A stretch of DNA of 55,070 nt from an uncultured Rhodospirillales bacterium (GTDB lineage Bacteria > Pseudomonadota > Alphaproteobacteria > Acetobacterales > Acetobacteraceae), in assembly GCA_903928895.1 (NCBI GenBank), contig CAIYSR010000171.1, positions 1 to 55,070 on the forward strand, given 5' to 3'. This document shows positions 53,304-55,070 of the stretch, piece by piece. Position numbers and translations under genes: made by a program. Numbering within the stretch: position 1 is the first letter of the stretch; every line of letters begins with the position of its first letter. The notes beneath the pieces are model-generated. The model was not told the DNA's origin and searched no databases. It worked only from the letters and a program-made list of their open reading frames with translations.

Positions 53304-54690
53304 GGGCGGCGCCGGCGCTGTCGAAGACGTGAGTCCAGTCACCGTCGCCGCGCGGGCGGAACAGGCGCATCGAGGGGTACCAGGGGCAGTCGGTCCGCTC
53401 GTTCAGCCATAGCCAGTGGGCGTTGCGCCCGAGCAGCACCCAGACCGGCTTGCCCATGGTGCCGGCGAGATGGGCGACGGCGGTGTCGGTCATGATCACG
53501 AGGTCAAGTTCGGCCAGGGCGGCGGCGGTGTCGGCGAAGCTGCGCAGGTGGGGGGCGAGGTCGATCAGCCCTGGCCCCGGGTTGAGCTGCGCGATTTCGG
53601 CCTCGGGCGGGCCCTTCTGCAGGCTGAACAACTGTACGCCGGGCTGCTCGAAGGCATCGAGGAACGGGCGCAGGGTGCGCGCGCGCTCGGCGTTGCGCAC
53701 GAAGGTGACGCTGCCGGACCAGACGATGCCGACACGCAGCCGCGCGCCGGCGGGCGCGAAGGCCGGGCGCAGGGCAGCGACGCGACGCGGTTCGGCGATG
53801 ATCGCCGGGGCGGCCGGGATGCGCGCGGCGTCGGGGGTGAACAGGCCGGGCAGGCTGCATTGCCAGGCATGCAGGTCGGCGGCCGGCAGCGGCTCGCCCT
53901 GGATGACGATGCGGTCGGCCACCCCCATTGCCTGGAACAGCGGGGCGAGTTCGGGCGGACATTCGACGATGAGTTCGCCGCCGAGCGCCTTGACGCGGGG
54001 CAGATAGCGGCAGACCCAGATCATGTCGCCGAAGCCCTGTTCGGCCAGCAGCACAAGGCGGCGTCCGGGGAAGGGGGTGCCGTCCCAGCGGGCACCGGGC
54101 ACCGGGCGCGGCGGCACCAGGCCGTTGGCGAGACGGATAGCGTAGTCGGGCCAGGCGGCAGCGAGGTTGTTGAGGTGGAGGTACGAGCGGGCGCGGTCCC
54201 ACCGTGCCATGGCGTGGTCCGGCGCGTGGCGCAGGGCCTCGCTGAAGGCCAGCACCGCCTCGCCGTGCCGGCCCGCCTCGGCCAGAGAAATGCCGCGGTT
54301 GTAGTGCAGGCCGCCATCTGCGGGAGCCCCGGCGAGGGCCTCGTCGTGGCAGGCGATGGCGCTCTCGAACAGGCCGAGCCGGGTCAAGGAATTGCCGAGA
54401 TTGGTCCAGATCGCTGGCTGCGCGCCGCTGCCGGCGAGCGCGCGACGGTAGCTGGCGACGGCGTCGTGATACTTGCCCTGGGTGGCCTGCATGACGCCGC
54501 AGGCATTGTGCAGCGCGCTCGATCCGGGGTGGCGCAGCAGGGCCTGGCGGAGCGCGACCTCCGCCTCATGATGCTGGCCGTTCACATGCAGGGCGGTGGC
54601 GTCCCTGATGGCGAGGTCGATGTCGTCGAGACTCGGCGTCACGTCGGCGGCGCTCCGGCGGTTGCGGGGGGGGTGGGATGTGATCGGCAC
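53266..54690 (-). CDS. TPR protein with C-terminal glycosyltransferase-9-like domain
   Basis: The protein has 474 residues. Tetratricopeptide-like repeats span about 20-180 (EVALRQALLRHPGSSALHNA, YRRALAGSGAQPAIWTNLGN, GEAVLAFSEALRHAPDHAMA). The C-terminal half resembles the heptosyltransferase-like domain that follows TPRs in many proteobacterial proteins: VLLAEQGFGDMIWVCRYLPR, VGIVWSGSVTFVRNAERART and VIMTDTAVAHLAGTMGKPVW. It is probably cytoplasmic and may glycosylate a secreted neighbour such as the Hint-domain protein, but that is speculation. Confidence 0.87.
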   Translation of the reverse strand: MPITSHPPRNRRSAADVTPSLDDIDLAIRDATALHVNGQHHEAEVALRQALLRHPGSSALHNACGVMQATQGKYHDAVASYRRALAGSGAQPAIWTNLGNSLTRLGLFESAIACHDEALAGAPADGGLHYNRGISLAEAGRHGEAVLAFSEALRHAPDHAMARWDRARSYLHLNNLAAAWPDYAIRLANGLVPPRPVPGARWDGTPFPGRRLVLLAEQGFGDMIWVCRYLPRVKALGGELIVECPPELAPLFQAMGVADRIVIQGEPLPAADLHAWQCSLPGLFTPDAARIPAAPAIIAEPRRVAALRPAFAPAGARLRVGIVWSGSVTFVRNAERARTLRPFLDAFEQPGVQLFSLQKGPPEAEIAQLNPGPGLIDLAPHLRSFADTAAALAELDLVIMTDTAVAHLAGTMGKPVWVLLGRNAHWLWLNERTDCPWYPSMRLFRPRGDGDWTHVFDSAGAALMQLARRHSTPR

Positions 54691-54934
54691 TAACCAAGGA
54701 ACCTAGGCACTGGCAAGGGGGGTGTCGGCCCTAAAAGAAGCTTCGGGCGACGCGATCGGGCTGGCGAGCAGCACGTTGATCACGTAAAATCCAGCCATTG
54801 ATGATCACAAAGGCTTGATTCTCGTAACTCCCAAGCCCCCCCCGGTGAGTCCGATTGGCAACAGTGAGTTCCTTTTTTTGCGTTTGCCGCTGATGCTGGT
54901 TGCGTGGGGATCGGGAACATGAGTCAACGTCGGG
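54691..54934. other. Non-coding stretch leading to the transposase
   Basis: No gene is seen. The sequence changes character near 54760, becoming AT-richer with C and T homopolymer runs (about 54835-54880). The left end of the IS element probably lies here, but I could not assign its inverted repeat. Confidence 0.4.
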
Positions 54935-55070
54935 ATGGACCTGTGTCGCGATGTTGGGGCGTTGATCGAAGGGCTCCAGCGCGAGCTTGCTGAGTTGCGG
55001 GCCGAGAATGCCGCGCTGAAGCAGGAAGTCGCCGATCTGCGGCGTCAGTTGGGCAAGAACAGTTCGAACA
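54935..55070 (+). CDS. IS66-family transposase, 5' part only
   Basis: The frame runs to the window end, 45 codons: VGALIEGLQRELAELRAENA, then LKQEVADLRRQLGKNSSN. The leucine-zipper-like N-terminal helix ending LGKNSSN is the start of IS66 TnpC transposases, where it is normally followed by SSKPPSSD. The remainder lies outside the window, so intactness cannot be judged. It marks a mobile-element boundary. Confidence 0.75.
   Translation, partial: MDLCRDVGALIEGLQRELAELRAENAALKQEVADLRRQLGKNSSN

Overview
The window is GC-rich chromosomal DNA from an alphaproteobacterium, most likely Rhodospirillales/Acetobacteraceae. The pointers are a circularly permuted two-piece ssrA, an alphaproteobacterial-type LexA box (GTTC-N7-GTTC), an alphaproteobacterial-type SspB, a meso-DAP-type MurE, PEP-CTERM proteins and a Flp pilin. 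The genus is not resolved. Genes are packed, often with 4-base ATGA/GTGA overlaps.

Layout. 0-7 kb: the start of a division and cell-wall (dcw) cluster on the minus strand (mraZ, rsmH, an FtsL-like gene, ftsI, murE, murF), with murF broken at the window edge. Its upstream region (6.8-7.1 kb) holds a phased GGG array (candidate MraZ operator), a promoter, two DnaA boxes and a LexA box. 7.1-10.8 kb: rnpB, two PEP-CTERM paralogues made by a segmental duplication, and a J-domain protein. 10.9-17.4 kb: a large oxoprolinase/hydantoinase and an AsmA-like protein. 17.4-21.1 kb: RHH protein, fumC, queG, queF and a conserved hypothetical. 21.1-26.0 kb: accessory stretch with a PEP-CTERM protein, two glycosyltransferases, a decayed ORF, a sterol-desaturase-family protein and a Flp pilin. 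26.3-30.6 kb: tgt, an EamA transporter, queA (which has no canonical start codon), a VOC protein and a low-GC nuclease-like ORF. 30.6-34.2 kb: class I fumarase, sspB, ssrA, thyX. 34.2-37.1 kb: an overlapping unknown/HTH gene pair, a ribokinase-like gene and mrp. 37.3-41.1 kb: hflK-hflC-degP. 41.3-47.5 kb: a flavoprotein pair plus a PLP gamma-lyase, an MFS exporter, an FMN reductase and a cupin. 47.5-55.1 kb: GST, gloB, a GH19 endolysin-like protein, aat, a methyltransferase, a Hint-domain protein, a TPR/glycosyltransferase protein and the first codons of an IS66-type transposase.

Shared themes. The late queuosine pathway (queF, tgt, queA, queG) is present at three nearby loci. Protein quality control is well represented: ssrA next to its ClpXP adaptor sspB, the HflKC-DegP envelope set, and the N-end-rule transferase aat. 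The most unusual material is non-coding: the phased operators upstream of mraZ, seven AT-rich palindromes, a 72-nt perfect-stem hairpin bracketed by inverted repeats, and an apparent GC-skew sign change near 14.5 kb.
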